DNA of 8,655 nt from Gracilibacteraceae bacterium (GTDB lineage: Bacteria > Bacillota > Desulfitobacteriia > Desulfitobacteriales > Syntrophobotulaceae). Numbering within the stretch: the first letter of the stretch is position 1; each line of letters opens with the position of its first letter. The notes under the pieces were generated by a model. The model was not told where the DNA came from and did not search any database. It saw nothing but the letters and a program-made list of their open reading frames with translations. The stretch lies in the NCBI GenBank assembly GCA_031263945.1, contig JAISEW010000009.1, positions 1-8,655 of the forward strand, written 5' to 3'. The position numbers were made by a program, and so were the translations under genes. Positions 1 through 6,079 of this stretch are shown here, piece after piece.

Positions 1-859
1 CTCTCCGATTTTTTACTGTCCGCGCGGACCGGTAGCCGATCCGCGCGACGAAGCGCTGTTTGGGAAGCTGGTGGAGGCTGTCGGGCGTTTAGCCCGTGAC
101 CGCGGCGCGATCCTGCTGAAGATCGACCCGGACATCCCAGCCCGGGACGAGGATTTCGAGCGTTTTCTTCGCGCCAGCGGTTTTCATAAGCTTGACAAAG
201 GGAAAAATTTTGAGGGCGTTCAGCCTAAATTTGTTTTCCGTCTGGATATCCGGCCGACGGAAGAAGAACTGCTGGCCGCCATGCGGCAAAAAACGCGCTA
301 CAATATCCGTCTGGCCGTGAAAAAAGGGGTGGTGATCACGCGCGGCACGCGGGATGAACTGCCGGATTTTTACGCCGTCCTGCGGGAAACGACGGAGCGG
401 GATAATTTTCTGGTGCGCGATTTCAGCTATTTTGCCGACTTATATGACACTCTCGTGCCGGCCGGGTACGGCGAACTGTTTCTCGCCCGTTACGACGGCC
501 GGGTCGTCGCGGGAACTTTCGCTTTCCGCGCCGGCGCCAAAGCCTGGTATGTATACGGCGCTTCCGCCGGAGTCTGGCGCGATGTGATGCCGAATTACCT
601 GATCCAGTGGGAGATGATCCGCTGGGCCCGCGCTCTCGGCTGCACGCTGTATGATTTCCGCGGCGTCTCGGGCGACCTGTCGGAGGACAACCCGCTCTAC
701 GGGCTGTATCGCTTTAAAAAAGGCTGGGGCGGCGTCTTCACGGAATTCACCGGCGAGTGGGATTTGATATACCGGCCCGGATCATACCGTCTCTGGCGGC
801 TGGCGGAAAATATTTATTCCGGGAAATTGAAAAAATTGCTGGCGCCGCGCGGGCGTTAG
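1..859 (+). CDS. FemAB/FemX-family peptidoglycan aminoacyltransferase, 5'-truncated by window edge
   Basis: This family transfers amino acids from aminoacyl-tRNA to the lipid-linked peptidoglycan precursor at the cytoplasmic membrane, building interpeptide bridges. The reading frame is open from base 2, so the GTG at 71 is internal; upstream codons read FYCPRGPVADPRDE, a typical family segment. About 285 residues are visible; I estimate that some 50-60 N-terminal residues are missing. Family hallmarks are the AILLKIDPDI stretch, the basic MRQKTRYNIRLAVKKGV motif that opens the second GNAT-like lobe, the YVYGAS core strand, and the C-terminal YDFRGVSGD...NPLYGLYRFKKGWGG signature followed by a W-D-L-Y tail. 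The helical coiled-coil arm seen in staphylococcal FemA is not evident, which fits the shorter FemX type. Its substrate (first residue or later bridge residues) cannot be told from sequence. It ends in TAG and converges on the cupin gene. Family assignment is firm; exact role is inferred. Confidence 0.9.
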   Translation, partial: SPIFYCPRGPVADPRDEALFGKLVEAVGRLARDRGAILLKIDPDIPARDEDFERFLRASGFHKLDKGKNFEGVQPKFVFRLDIRPTEEELLAAMRQKTRYNIRLAVKKGVVITRGTRDELPDFYAVLRETTERDNFLVRDFSYFADLYDTLVPAGYGELFLARYDGRVVAGTFAFRAGAKAWYVYGASAGVWRDVMPNYLIQWEMIRWARALGCTLYDFRGVSGDLSEDNPLYGLYRFKKGWGGVFTEFTGEWDLIYRPGSYRLWRLAENIYSGKLKKLLAPRGR

Positions 860-897
860 CGCCCTGTAACACCTGAAAAATCGCGCCGCGTGAAAGA

Positions 898-939
898 GCC
901 GCCAGAGAATTACGCCTTTGGCGGCATATTTCTGGCGGC
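898..939. repeat. Inverted repeat between convergent femX-like and cupin genes, possible weak bidirectional terminator
   Basis: A perfect 9-bp inverted repeat, GCCGCCAGA at 898-906 and TCTGGCGGC at 931-939, encloses a 24-base loop. A second copy of TGGCGGC at 919-925 lies in the loop and could pair with the same left arm as an alternative. No T-run follows on the plus strand. On the minus strand TCTTTC follows, which is only mildly U-rich. The position between two converging stop codons suits a terminator for either gene, but the poor U-tract keeps this tentative. Confidence 0.4.
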
Positions 940-970
940 CCTAATCTCAGTCATTCCGCTTTATGCCGGA

Positions 971-1324
971 TCATAAATAATTTATAACAAACGGCTTGTT
1001 GGTGATGAAAATGAACTCCACGTCCTCGTTTTCCGTCGCGCCGTGCCACATGACCTCCCCTTCGGGAAACCAGATAAATGAACCCGGCTTAAAATCGCCC
1101 TGTGAAGTGCGAAGCGTCCCTTTGAGCACATACATTCCATGCGCGTGCGGATGATCATGCTTTGGATTGGTAAAACCCGCCGGATACTTAGTCACGCGAA
1201 CCATCATGCCTGTGTCGTCGTCTTTCACCAACTCTTTTTTAAACATGCTGCGCCCTACTTTGGCGTTCGGCGCTTCTTCCCATGCCATCTCGTCCACATT
1301 GACCCTCACAAAAACCTTACTCAT
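971..1324 (-). CDS. Small single-domain cupin protein
   Basis: A 117-residue protein that is essentially one cupin beta-barrel. Cupin motif 1 is visible as YPAGFTNPKHDHPHAHGMYVL, with candidate metal ligands His56, His58, His60 and His62. The turn LKGTLRTSQGDFKPGSFIWFPEGE follows, and a motif-2-like His94 lies in WHGATENEDVEF. The acidic ligand usual in motif 1 is not obvious; His or Asp side chains may replace it. No membrane segment or signal peptide is seen. The frame is open upstream to an ATG at 1465, but I chose the ATG at 1324. It follows GAGAGG/AAGGA purine stretches, begins the conserved sequence, and lies downstream of a good promoter whose -35 and -10 would otherwise fall inside the gene. 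Such cupins can be metal-dependent enzymes or small-molecule binding proteins; no substrate can be assigned. The gene stands downstream of and on the same strand as the LysR-type regulator, but appears separately promoted. Confidence 0.85.
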   Translation of the reverse strand: MSKVFVRVNVDEMAWEEAPNAKVGRSMFKKELVKDDDTGMMVRVTKYPAGFTNPKHDHPHAHGMYVLKGTLRTSQGDFKPGSFIWFPEGEVMWHGATENEDVEFIFITNKPFVINYL

Positions 1325-1381
1325 TTTCCTTTTTCCTCTCTTTTTGATTATTATCACTGCCGAAAGGAGTCTCCGTTCAAT

Positions 1382-1391
1382 CAAGCGCTTG
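1382..1391. repeat. 10-bp palindrome just downstream of the predicted cupin start site
   Basis: CAAGCGCTTG is a perfect 10-bp palindrome placed at about +2 to +11 of the predicted cupin transcript, a classic repressor position. A second small symmetry, GGAGTCTCC at 1366-1374, lies further into the leader, and ATAAGGCTTAT at 1442-1452 lies just upstream of the -35. Any of these could be operators or chance; only their position supports them. Confidence 0.35.
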
Positions 1392-1399
1392 TGGTTCCC

Positions 1400-1429
1400 A
1401 TTATAAAGGCCTTTCCCGCCAAAGTCCAA
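1400..1429 (-). promoter_or_regulatory. Predicted sigma-A promoter for the cupin gene
   Basis: On the minus strand a perfect TATAAT (plus positions 1400-1405) is preceded, with an 18-base spacer, by TTGGAC (1424-1429), a partial -35 match. Transcription would start near 1393, leaving a leader of about 70 bases before the ATG at 1324. This supports the short start and an expression unit separate from the upstream regulator gene. Confidence 0.65.
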
Positions 1430-1503
1430 TATCAAATACCGATAAGGCTTATTAATGGCAGGCATAAATGCCGGCGGAACTCGTCTCGGAAATAAGAGCT
1501 GAT

Positions 1504-2388
1504 TTATGCGGAACGCGGCGGAATAACAGTCCGGAAAAAATCCAGAAAAGAGGAAACGGCGTGGGAAAGGTAGCGGTCTTTACGCCAGGTCAGCGCTAAT
1601 TCCAGATAGAGCGGCTCGTCACTCAGCGGCTTGCTCAGAAAACCTTCCAATCCACCGCTGATTTTGGCCGGCAACAGAGCAACCCCCAGTCCGGCCCGGA
1701 CAAACTGTTTCATCATCTCCAGCTGCGCGGTCTCCAAAGCGATCTCCGGAACGGCGCCGGCCAAGCGGCAGCGTTCCAAAATGGCGTCATGCAGTTTGTA
1801 TTCGGCGGTATAAATCAGAAGCGGCTGTTCATGCAAATCGCGGAAGCCGACCGTCTCACAGGCGGCCAGCGGATGTCCCGGCGCCATGATCAACTGATGC
1901 GGGTCTTTTTCAAACCAAAGCCATTCAAAAACCGAATCATTTTCCGGCGTAAAAATGCCCAGATCCAGCAGACCTTCCGCCAGAGCCGTCTCAATGCGTT
2001 TAGGCCCGTATTCGTGCAGATGGATACGTATCTTAGGGCGGAGGGTGTGAAAATCGCCGAGCGCGCGCGCAAAAGCGGTGACGGCCGTGATAGGGGGCAA
2101 GCCGATGTGGATCGTTCCCGTCCGCAAAGATTCCAGACCTTCCATCGCCGCGTGGATATCGCGGAAAGCGGCGACTATCCTCCGCGCTTCCGTCAGGAGC
2201 GATTCTCCCGCGTCCGTCAGTTGGATCCGCCGGGTGGAGCGGTAAAACAGTGTTTTCCCCAGTTCTTCTTCCAGATCCCGGACCGCTTTGCTGATCGAAG
2301 GCTGCGAGATATGCAGCATATCGGCCGCTTTGCTGAAACTGCGGTATCGGGCCACTTCCAGAAACCACTCCAGATGTTTGATCTCCAT
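1504..2388 (-). CDS. LysR-type transcriptional regulator
   Basis: A 294-residue LysR-type regulator of standard length. The N-terminal winged helix-turn-helix is textbook: MEIKHLEWFLEVARYRSFSKAA (residues 1-22), recognition helix SQPSISKAVRDLEEELG (28-44), then LFYRSTRRIQLTDAGE. A linker helix follows, and the effector-binding domain starts near GTIHIGLPPI, with DLGIF, the LIMAPGHPLA strand and the conserved VRAGLGVALLPAKI near the C-terminus. Members bind DNA as tetramers and respond to a small-molecule co-inducer; which one is unknown here. I chose the ATG at 2388 because GGAGG lies seven bases upstream; the earlier in-frame ATG at 2406 would place that site inside the coding sequence. The gene is divergent from the UPF0316 gene across a 139-base spacer, the usual LysR target arrangement, so that gene and the regulator itself are the first candidates for control. 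The cupin gene downstream on the same strand is another candidate. Confidence 0.93.
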   Translation of the reverse strand: MEIKHLEWFLEVARYRSFSKAADMLHISQPSISKAVRDLEEELGKTLFYRSTRRIQLTDAGESLLTEARRIVAAFRDIHAAMEGLESLRTGTIHIGLPPITAVTAFARALGDFHTLRPKIRIHLHEYGPKRIETALAEGLLDLGIFTPENDSVFEWLWFEKDPHQLIMAPGHPLAACETVGFRDLHEQPLLIYTAEYKLHDAILERCRLAGAVPEIALETAQLEMMKQFVRAGLGVALLPAKISGGLEGFLSKPLSDEPLYLELALTWRKDRYLSHAVSSFLDFFRTVIPPRSA

Positions 2389-2449
2389 GAACCCGCCTCC
2401 CTCCAATTGCCAATGGCGTCCGCGCTTTTGAGAAGCACTGGTTTTTCTG

Positions 2450-2479
2450 TTGCGGGCGATCCGGGGGATGTGCTATACT
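2450..2479 (+). promoter_or_regulatory. Predicted extended -10 promoter for the UPF0316 gene
   Basis: TGCTATACT at 2471-2479 is an extended -10 (TGn plus TATACT, five of six matches). The weak -35, TTGCGG at 2450-2455, lies 18 bases upstream. The start site would be near 2486, giving a leader of about 40 bases that contains AGGAGGG. A weak -35 with an extended -10 often goes with activator control, which fits a neighbouring LysR regulator but does not prove it. Confidence 0.55.
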
Positions 2480-2495
2480 GAAAGCGCGCGATCCC

Positions 2496-2509
2496 ATTCA
2501 GGCGTGAAT
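2496..2509. repeat. Small inverted repeat between promoter and ribosome-binding site of the UPF0316 gene
   Basis: ATTCA (2496-2500) and TGAAT (2505-2509) form a dyad around four bases, GGCG. It sits about ten bases past the predicted start site, so it could be a LysR or other repressor operator. Another dyad, ATTG-C-CAAT at 2406-2414, lies close to the regulator's own ribosome-binding site. Both are short enough to arise by chance. Confidence 0.3.
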
Positions 2510-2527
2510 ATCAGGAGGGCCGGCGAT

Positions 2528-3049
2528 ATGACTGTTGCGTGGAAATTGATCCTTTTTATCGTGGGGATAAATATCCTGTATGTGGCGGCGACGACCATCC
2601 GCATGATCCTTATGATAAAAGGCATGCGAAAACGGGCGGCGCTATTGTCCGTGGTGGAAGTTTTCATCTACATTTCCGGATTGAGCATCATTTTGAGCAA
2701 TTTGAACAGCCCTTGGAATCTCATAGCTTACTGCGGAGGTTATGGAGCGGGAGTTTATATTGGGTGTTTCATCGAGGAAAAGATGGCGCTGGGATACGTC
2801 ACGGCGCATGTGATCATAAATTCGGCGGAATCAGAATTAACAAATCTGCTGCGGCAGCACCGTTTTGGCGTGACAAGCTGGATCGGAGAGGGCCGCGACG
2901 GTCCCCGCCTGATTATGATGGTTCTGGCGAAACGCTCGCGTCAGAAAGAATTAGAGCGCCTGATCGATTCCTCCTGTCCCCACGCCTTCGTGTTTTTTGA
3001 TGAGCCGAAAAATATGCGCGGCGGTTTCTGGTCGGCGAAACTGCGCTGA
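2528..3049 (+). CDS. UPF0316 family membrane protein (DUF5698 + DUF2179)
   Basis: A 173-residue integral membrane protein of the UPF0316 family. Three hydrophobic segments lie at about residues 5-25, 38-58 and 62-82. The family core is clear: ATTIRMILMIKGMRKRAALLS, then VEVFIYISGLSII, then NLNSPWNLIAYCGGYGAGVYIG, ending in the conserved FIEEKMALGYV. The soluble C-terminal half (about 95-165) matches the DUF2179 fold, with FGVT...GEGRDGPRLIMMVLAKR and a closing FVFFDEPKNMRGGFW. DUF2179 is a small cytoplasmic ligand- or regulatory-type domain also found in YitT-like proteins; the family's function is not established. The ATG at 2528 is chosen because AGGAGGG ends eight bases upstream and the membrane segment begins at once; the frame upstream is open but is non-conserved and runs through the promoter. 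It is divergent from the LysR gene and convergent with the chemotaxis gene. A transport or signalling role is only a guess. Confidence 0.9.
   Translation: MTVAWKLILFIVGINILYVAATTIRMILMIKGMRKRAALLSVVEVFIYISGLSIILSNLNSPWNLIAYCGGYGAGVYIGCFIEEKMALGYVTAHVIINSAESELTNLLRQHRFGVTSWIGEGRDGPRLIMMVLAKRSRQKELERLIDSSCPHAFVFFDEPKNMRGGFWSAKLR
3008..3046 (-). terminator. Possible terminator for the chemotaxis gene, embedded in the UPF0316 coding end
   Basis: Read on the minus strand just past the chemotaxis gene's stop, GCGC (3043-3046) and GTTTC (3037-3041) can pair with GAAAC (3024-3028) and GCGC (3016-3019). An asymmetric internal loop interrupts the stem, and ATATTTTTC follows. The imperfect stem makes this a weak call, but it is the only hairpin plus T-run available for that gene, since only six bases separate the two stops. 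Confidence 0.3.
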
Positions 3050-3055
3050 AACCCG

Positions 3056-4750
3056 TCAGTCCAGCGAGGTCTCCCGTAGTTTGAACCGCGCGACGACATC
3101 GTTGAGCAACGAGGCCTGCGAAGACATTTCCTGAGCCGAAGCCGCCGTCTGTTCCGAAGTGGCTGAATTGGACTGTACCACGCTGGAAAGTTGAGTTATC
3201 GCTACTGTCACTTCCGCCATCGCGTCGCTTTGCCGGCGGGAGGAATTGTATAAAGTTTCAATAGAAGAGGAATTTTTGACGGAGATTTCCCCGACCGCTC
3301 TCAGACTGCCGTTCACTTTTTCTACGATATTATTGCCCATCTCCACACTCTGTGAGCTGCTTTCGATCAAAGCCGCCGTTTCCTTGGCCGCGTCGGCCGA
3401 TTTGGACGCGAGGCTGCGGACTTCGTCAGCCACGACCGCGAAGCCTTTGCCGTGCTGCCCGGCCCGGGCCGCCTCCACTGCGGCGTTCAGCGCCAGAATA
3501 TTAGTCTGGAAAGCGATATCGTCGATCACTTTGATCACGCGGGAAATGCTTTGCGATTTTTCATCTATATCCTGCATGGCGCGCAGCATGTTGTCCATTT
3601 CCGCCGTGCATTCGTCCATCAGCCGGCCGGCGTCCTGCACGTCGCTCAACGTGGCCGTCGATGTTTTGGTGTTTTCGTCCGCCATGCCCTGGATCTCGGT
3701 CACGGTGGCGGAAAATTCCTCTATGGTCGCGGCCTGCTCGCTGGCGCCGATCGCGAGATTTTGCGAAGCCTGCGCCACCTGTTCCGCGCCGGAGGACACT
3801 TGAGAAGCTGAAATATTGACTTCGCTGAAACTGTCATTCAGATTGTTCAGCATTTGCCTGAGGGCCTCGCCGCAAGTGTCCTTCTCGCTCAGGACATTGA
3901 CTTTGACGGTCATGTCGCGCCCCGCGACGGTGGCGAGGCATTGGCCGTAATAAACAAATTGTTCGAGCATTTTAACAAAGGCCGCGAGCGACATGCCGAT
4001 CTCGTCCTTGAAAACCATCGCCGCGCGCATTTCGCGCCATTCTTTCTCTGTAAACTCCAGGTTGCCGCTTTCTCCCACCTGTTGCAGAAAACTCATCATC
4101 AGCTTCAGCGGCCTGCTGATGATGCGGGCGATGTAGACGGCCAGCGTCACAGCCGTGATAAGCCCCAGGGCGATAATGATACACTGGATCACGAGCAGTT
4201 TGCCGGTCAGACTATCCGCTTCGCTATTTTTATTGGCGGCGTTGTTCCGCGCCGTGTCATTGGCGTCTCTGCCTATTGCGATCAGATCGTCCACCATATC
4301 TTTCATTTCGGACAGTTTTGTGTAAATAAGATCGTTGTCCTGTCCGCGCAGCGCCGCGTAGTAGTCAGCCAGGCTCTGTTTATAATTGCCCCAGGTCGCC
4401 GCGTACTGATTCACCGTGTCCTGTTCACCGGACGTCAGTTTTCCCCGCCAGTCGGCGACGTTTTGTTCCACGGTGTCCGCCGCCGCCTGGATGCCGGCGA
4501 TGCTGTCCTCAATGGTGGAGGCGTCGGTGTCAAGATAAGCGGAGCGGTAGACTTCGGCCCGCAAAGTCTGATAATTGGCCCGCGTCAGAGCGATCGCGTC
4601 CATAACCTGCAAGTCGTTTTTATACATAGCCTCTATTTCGTTGTTCAGCTGAGTCATGCCTACGACGCCAAAAACACCCACGATAAGCCCCAATAAAGCG
4701 ATTAGCGAAAATGTGATGATGAGCCGGGGTGCGACCTTCATATTTCTCAT
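3056..4750 (-). CDS. Methyl-accepting chemotaxis protein (transmembrane chemoreceptor)
   Basis: A 564-residue chemoreceptor that senses a ligand outside the cell and controls CheA kinase through CheW. Order of parts: first membrane helix about 11-33; an extracytoplasmic, mostly helical domain of the four-helix-bundle type about 34-183; second membrane helix about 184-207; HAMP from the ISRPL motif at 211-215; a second HAMP-like segment around 267-305 (LATVAGRDMTVKVNVLSEKD); and the signalling coiled coil 311-555. The hairpin tip is intact: DIAFQTNILALNAAVEAARAG at 411-431, then GKGFAVVADEVRSLA. No C-terminal CheR/CheB-binding pentapeptide is seen. The frame is open to an ATG at 4786, but that codon has no ribosome-binding site. 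The ATG at 4750 has AGAAAGG ten bases upstream and gives the short basic N-terminus usual before the first helix. The ligand is unknown. It implies a motile or once-motile organism; no other chemotaxis or flagellar gene is in the window. Confidence 0.93.
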   Translation of the reverse strand: MRNMKVAPRLIITFSLIALLGLIVGVFGVVGMTQLNNEIEAMYKNDLQVMDAIALTRANYQTLRAEVYRSAYLDTDASTIEDSIAGIQAAADTVEQNVADWRGKLTSGEQDTVNQYAATWGNYKQSLADYYAALRGQDNDLIYTKLSEMKDMVDDLIAIGRDANDTARNNAANKNSEADSLTGKLLVIQCIIIALGLITAVTLAVYIARIISRPLKLMMSFLQQVGESGNLEFTEKEWREMRAAMVFKDEIGMSLAAFVKMLEQFVYYGQCLATVAGRDMTVKVNVLSEKDTCGEALRQMLNNLNDSFSEVNISASQVSSGAEQVAQASQNLAIGASEQAATIEEFSATVTEIQGMADENTKTSTATLSDVQDAGRLMDECTAEMDNMLRAMQDIDEKSQSISRVIKVIDDIAFQTNILALNAAVEAARAGQHGKGFAVVADEVRSLASKSADAAKETAALIESSSQSVEMGNNIVEKVNGSLRAVGEISVKNSSSIETLYNSSRRQSDAMAEVTVAITQLSSVVQSNSATSEQTAASAQEMSSQASLLNDVVARFKLRETSLD

Positions 4751-4856
4751 TTTTTTCCAACCTTTCTTCTGCTCAGCGATAGCCATGCTTCAGTCAACTA
4801 AAATTCCATTAGATTCGTGAAAACATCAAATTATTGTTCAACGAGTCCTTATGCTT

Positions 4857-4885
4857 ATTGTACGCAAAATCGCGGCAAAAAACAA
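4857..4885 (-). promoter_or_regulatory. Predicted promoter for the chemotaxis gene
   Basis: On the minus strand TACAAT (plus 4857-4862, five of six matches to TATAAT) has a weak -35, TTGTTT (4880-4885), 17 bases upstream. It lies just past the rplL terminator, so the chemotaxis gene is probably its own unit with a leader of about 100 bases. I looked for a flagellar sigma-28 pattern (TAAA, then GCCGATAA) and did not find one. Confidence 0.5.
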
Positions 4886-4892
4886 GGGAATT

Positions 4893-4924
4893 AAAGAAAA
4901 AAAAGCCACTTAACGTGACTTTTT
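4893..4924 (-). terminator. Intrinsic terminator after rplL
   Basis: On the minus strand AAAAAGTCAC (plus 4915-4924) pairs with GTGGCTTTTT (4900-4909) around a five-base loop. The only non-Watson-Crick pair is one G-U, valid in the leftward transcript but a mismatch in a rightward one. A run of eight T, then C and TTT, follows. Position, 19 bases past the rplL stop, and strand-specific pairing make this the end of the ribosomal operon. Confidence 0.88.
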
Positions 4925-4942
4925 CTCAGTGAAAAATTCGAA

Positions 4943-5323
4943 TTATTTAATTTCCGCAGTCGCCCCGGCTTCTTCCAATTTGGCTTTGATCGCTTCGGCC
5001 TCGTCGCGGCTGATTTTCTCTTTTACAGCTTTTGGCGAGTTGTCCACGAGTTCTTTCGCTTCCTTGAGCCCTATACCCGCGATATCCTTTACCGCCTTGA
5101 TAACATTGATCTTAGCCTGACCGATGTTCGTCAGCACTACGTCAAACTCAGTCTGTTCTTCCTCGGCGGCAGGGCCGGCCGCGGCGGCGGGAGCAGCAGC
5201 CACGGCTACGGCGGGAGCCGCCGCGCTTACGCCGAACTCTTCCTCAAACGCCTTGACAAGTTCTGCCAGTTCCAATACTGTCATTTCTTTGACGATTTCC
5301 AATACATCCGTTATTTTCGACAT
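4943..5323 (-). CDS. rplL: Ribosomal protein L7/L12
   Basis: A 126-residue stalk protein; dimers bind the C-terminal helix of L10 and recruit translation GTPases to the ribosome. The N-terminal dimerisation domain (about 1-32) reads MSKITDVLEIVKEMTVLELA. A flexible Ala/Pro/Glu hinge spans about 33-57 and is strongly alanine-rich. The C-terminal domain (about 58-126) carries FDVVL, the conserved KINVIKAVKDI and GLKEAKELVDNSPKAVKE motifs that contact the factors, and a final EEAGATAEIK. The ATG at 5323 has a perfect AGGAGG seven bases upstream. It follows rplJ after 52 bases, with no promoter seen between them, as expected for a pair expressed together; the stronger ribosome-binding site and ATG (against GTG for rplJ) fit the need for several L7/L12 copies per L10. 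The next gene is not rpoB, which is unusual. Confidence 0.98.
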   Translation of the reverse strand: MSKITDVLEIVKEMTVLELAELVKAFEEEFGVSAAAPAVAVAAAPAAAAGPAAEEEQTEFDVVLTNIGQAKINVIKAVKDIAGIGLKEAKELVDNSPKAVKEKISRDEAEAIKAKLEEAGATAEIK

Positions 5324-5375
5324 GGGTATTCCTCCTGAATTTTATTATTTAAGAAAATCCGGTACATATCCGGCA

Positions 5376-5900
5376 TTATGCCGCTGATTCTTTTGTTTTG
5401 CGCAAATCTTCCAGCGCGTAGGCCAACTGCCGGAGCGGGGCCTGCAAAACATTGACCATACCCTGCAGCGGCGCGCTGATCCCGCCCAGTGTCCGCGCGA
5501 GCAGGACTTCCCGTGGCGGCAGTTCCGCCAGACGGCGCACTCCTTCCGCGCTGATCACCTGGTTTTCCAGGACGCCGGCTTTGACGTCAAAAGCTTTGAT
5601 CTTACGGCTGTATTCGACTAAAATCTTGGCCGGCGCCACCGGGTCAGCCGCGAAAGCCACGGCGGTAGGTCCTTCCAGATAAGGATCCATGCCTTCGAGT
5701 TCGATTTCCTGAGCCGCGCGTCGGATCATCGTGTTTTTCAGGACCCGATACTCGATCCCGGCCGCGCGGAGCTGATTGCGAAGTTCCGTGACCTCGGCCA
5801 CCGTCAAGCCGCGATAATCAGCCAGCACGACGCCTTTAGCTTCTCTGAGCTTCTCCTTTATTTCTTCAACGACCTTCTGCTTTTCTGTGTAATCGGGCAC
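5376..5900 (-). CDS. rplJ: Ribosomal protein L10
   Basis: A 174-residue L10, the base of the L7/L12 stalk, which binds 23S rRNA and also its own mRNA leader to limit synthesis. The N-terminal RNA-binding domain is clear: EKQKVVEEIKEKLREAKGVVLADYRGLTV, then LRNQLRAAGIEYRVLKNTMIRRA (about 40-63) and GPTAVAF. The C-terminal helix that docks L7/L12 dimers is about 135-170. The start is GTG at 5900, since GGAGGG lies six bases upstream and the conserved N-terminus begins there; no suitable ATG is near. It is preceded by a long structured leader containing the L10 leader element and a 10-bp hairpin, so it is probably regulated apart from rplKA by L10 or the L10-L12 complex. Confidence 0.97.
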   Translation of the reverse strand: MPDYTEKQKVVEEIKEKLREAKGVVLADYRGLTVAEVTELRNQLRAAGIEYRVLKNTMIRRAAQEIELEGMDPYLEGPTAVAFAADPVAPAKILVEYSRKIKAFDVKAGVLENQVISAEGVRRLAELPPREVLLARTLGGISAPLQGMVNVLQAPLRQLAYALEDLRKTKESAA

Positions 5901-5924
5901 AATATTCCCTCCTTTCCAAGAGTA

Positions 5925-6035
5925 ATGACAAAGCCTTTGCTGCGACGCAAAGGCTTCAGGCGATCATATATGCCAACAGCCCAGCCTCGGCAGGATATTA
6001 AGCGAAACGCTCCTGCTGTCTACAGCGGCTTAGTA
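5925..6035 (-). promoter_or_regulatory. Ribosomal protein L10 leader (autoregulatory RNA)
   Basis: The 179-base gap between rplA and rplJ holds the conserved L10 leader. On the minus strand AGACAGCAGGAGCG (about 6009-6022) and ATATCCTGCCGAGG (about 5984-5997) form the AGCAGG/CCTGC stem and bulges that mimic the L10 site on 23S rRNA. L10, as the L10-L12 complex, binds it and represses rplJL. The segment GAGGCT (5983-5988) can also pair with the 5' arm of the downstream hairpin, suggesting a switch between two folds. The match is by recognition of the Rfam-type consensus; a covariance search would settle it. Boundaries are approximate. Confidence 0.8.
5931..5956 (-). terminator. Attenuator-like hairpin before rplJ
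   Basis: A perfect 10-bp stem: on the minus strand AAGCCTTTGC (5947-5956), a six-base loop, and GCAAAGGCTT (5931-5940). It is followed by TGTCATTACTCTT, which is U-rich but not a real U-run, and then the rplJ ribosome-binding site. It sits where other L10 leaders carry their attenuator. With so weak a U-tract it may act by pausing, by a Rho-like route, or as a plain structural hairpin instead of an efficient terminator. Confidence 0.6.
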
Positions 6036-6079
6036 TTATTCTTTTTTAATTAAAGGACGCCTGCAATCAAATCCCGCCG

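Noticed and set aside
1325..1465. A longer cupin start at 1465 that adds 47 residues
   Set aside because: The extension runs through a good promoter, is basic and non-conserved in look, and the internal ATG at 1324 has purine-rich ribosome-binding signals.
1789..2481. A 230-codon open frame on the plus strand opposite the LysR gene
   Set aside because: It is antisense to a clear LysR-type gene, Arg/Gln-rich without recognisable domains, and lacks a ribosome-binding site.
3854..4696. A 280-codon open frame on the plus strand opposite the chemoreceptor gene
   Set aside because: It is antisense to a fully conserved chemoreceptor, has a His/Arg/Gln-rich composition typical of a shadow frame, and shows no recognised motif.
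5324..5375. A possible hairpin (CCGG...CCGG followed by ATTTTCTT) between rplJ and rplL
   Set aside because: The stem is only four pairs with a seven-base loop; too weak to call an attenuator.
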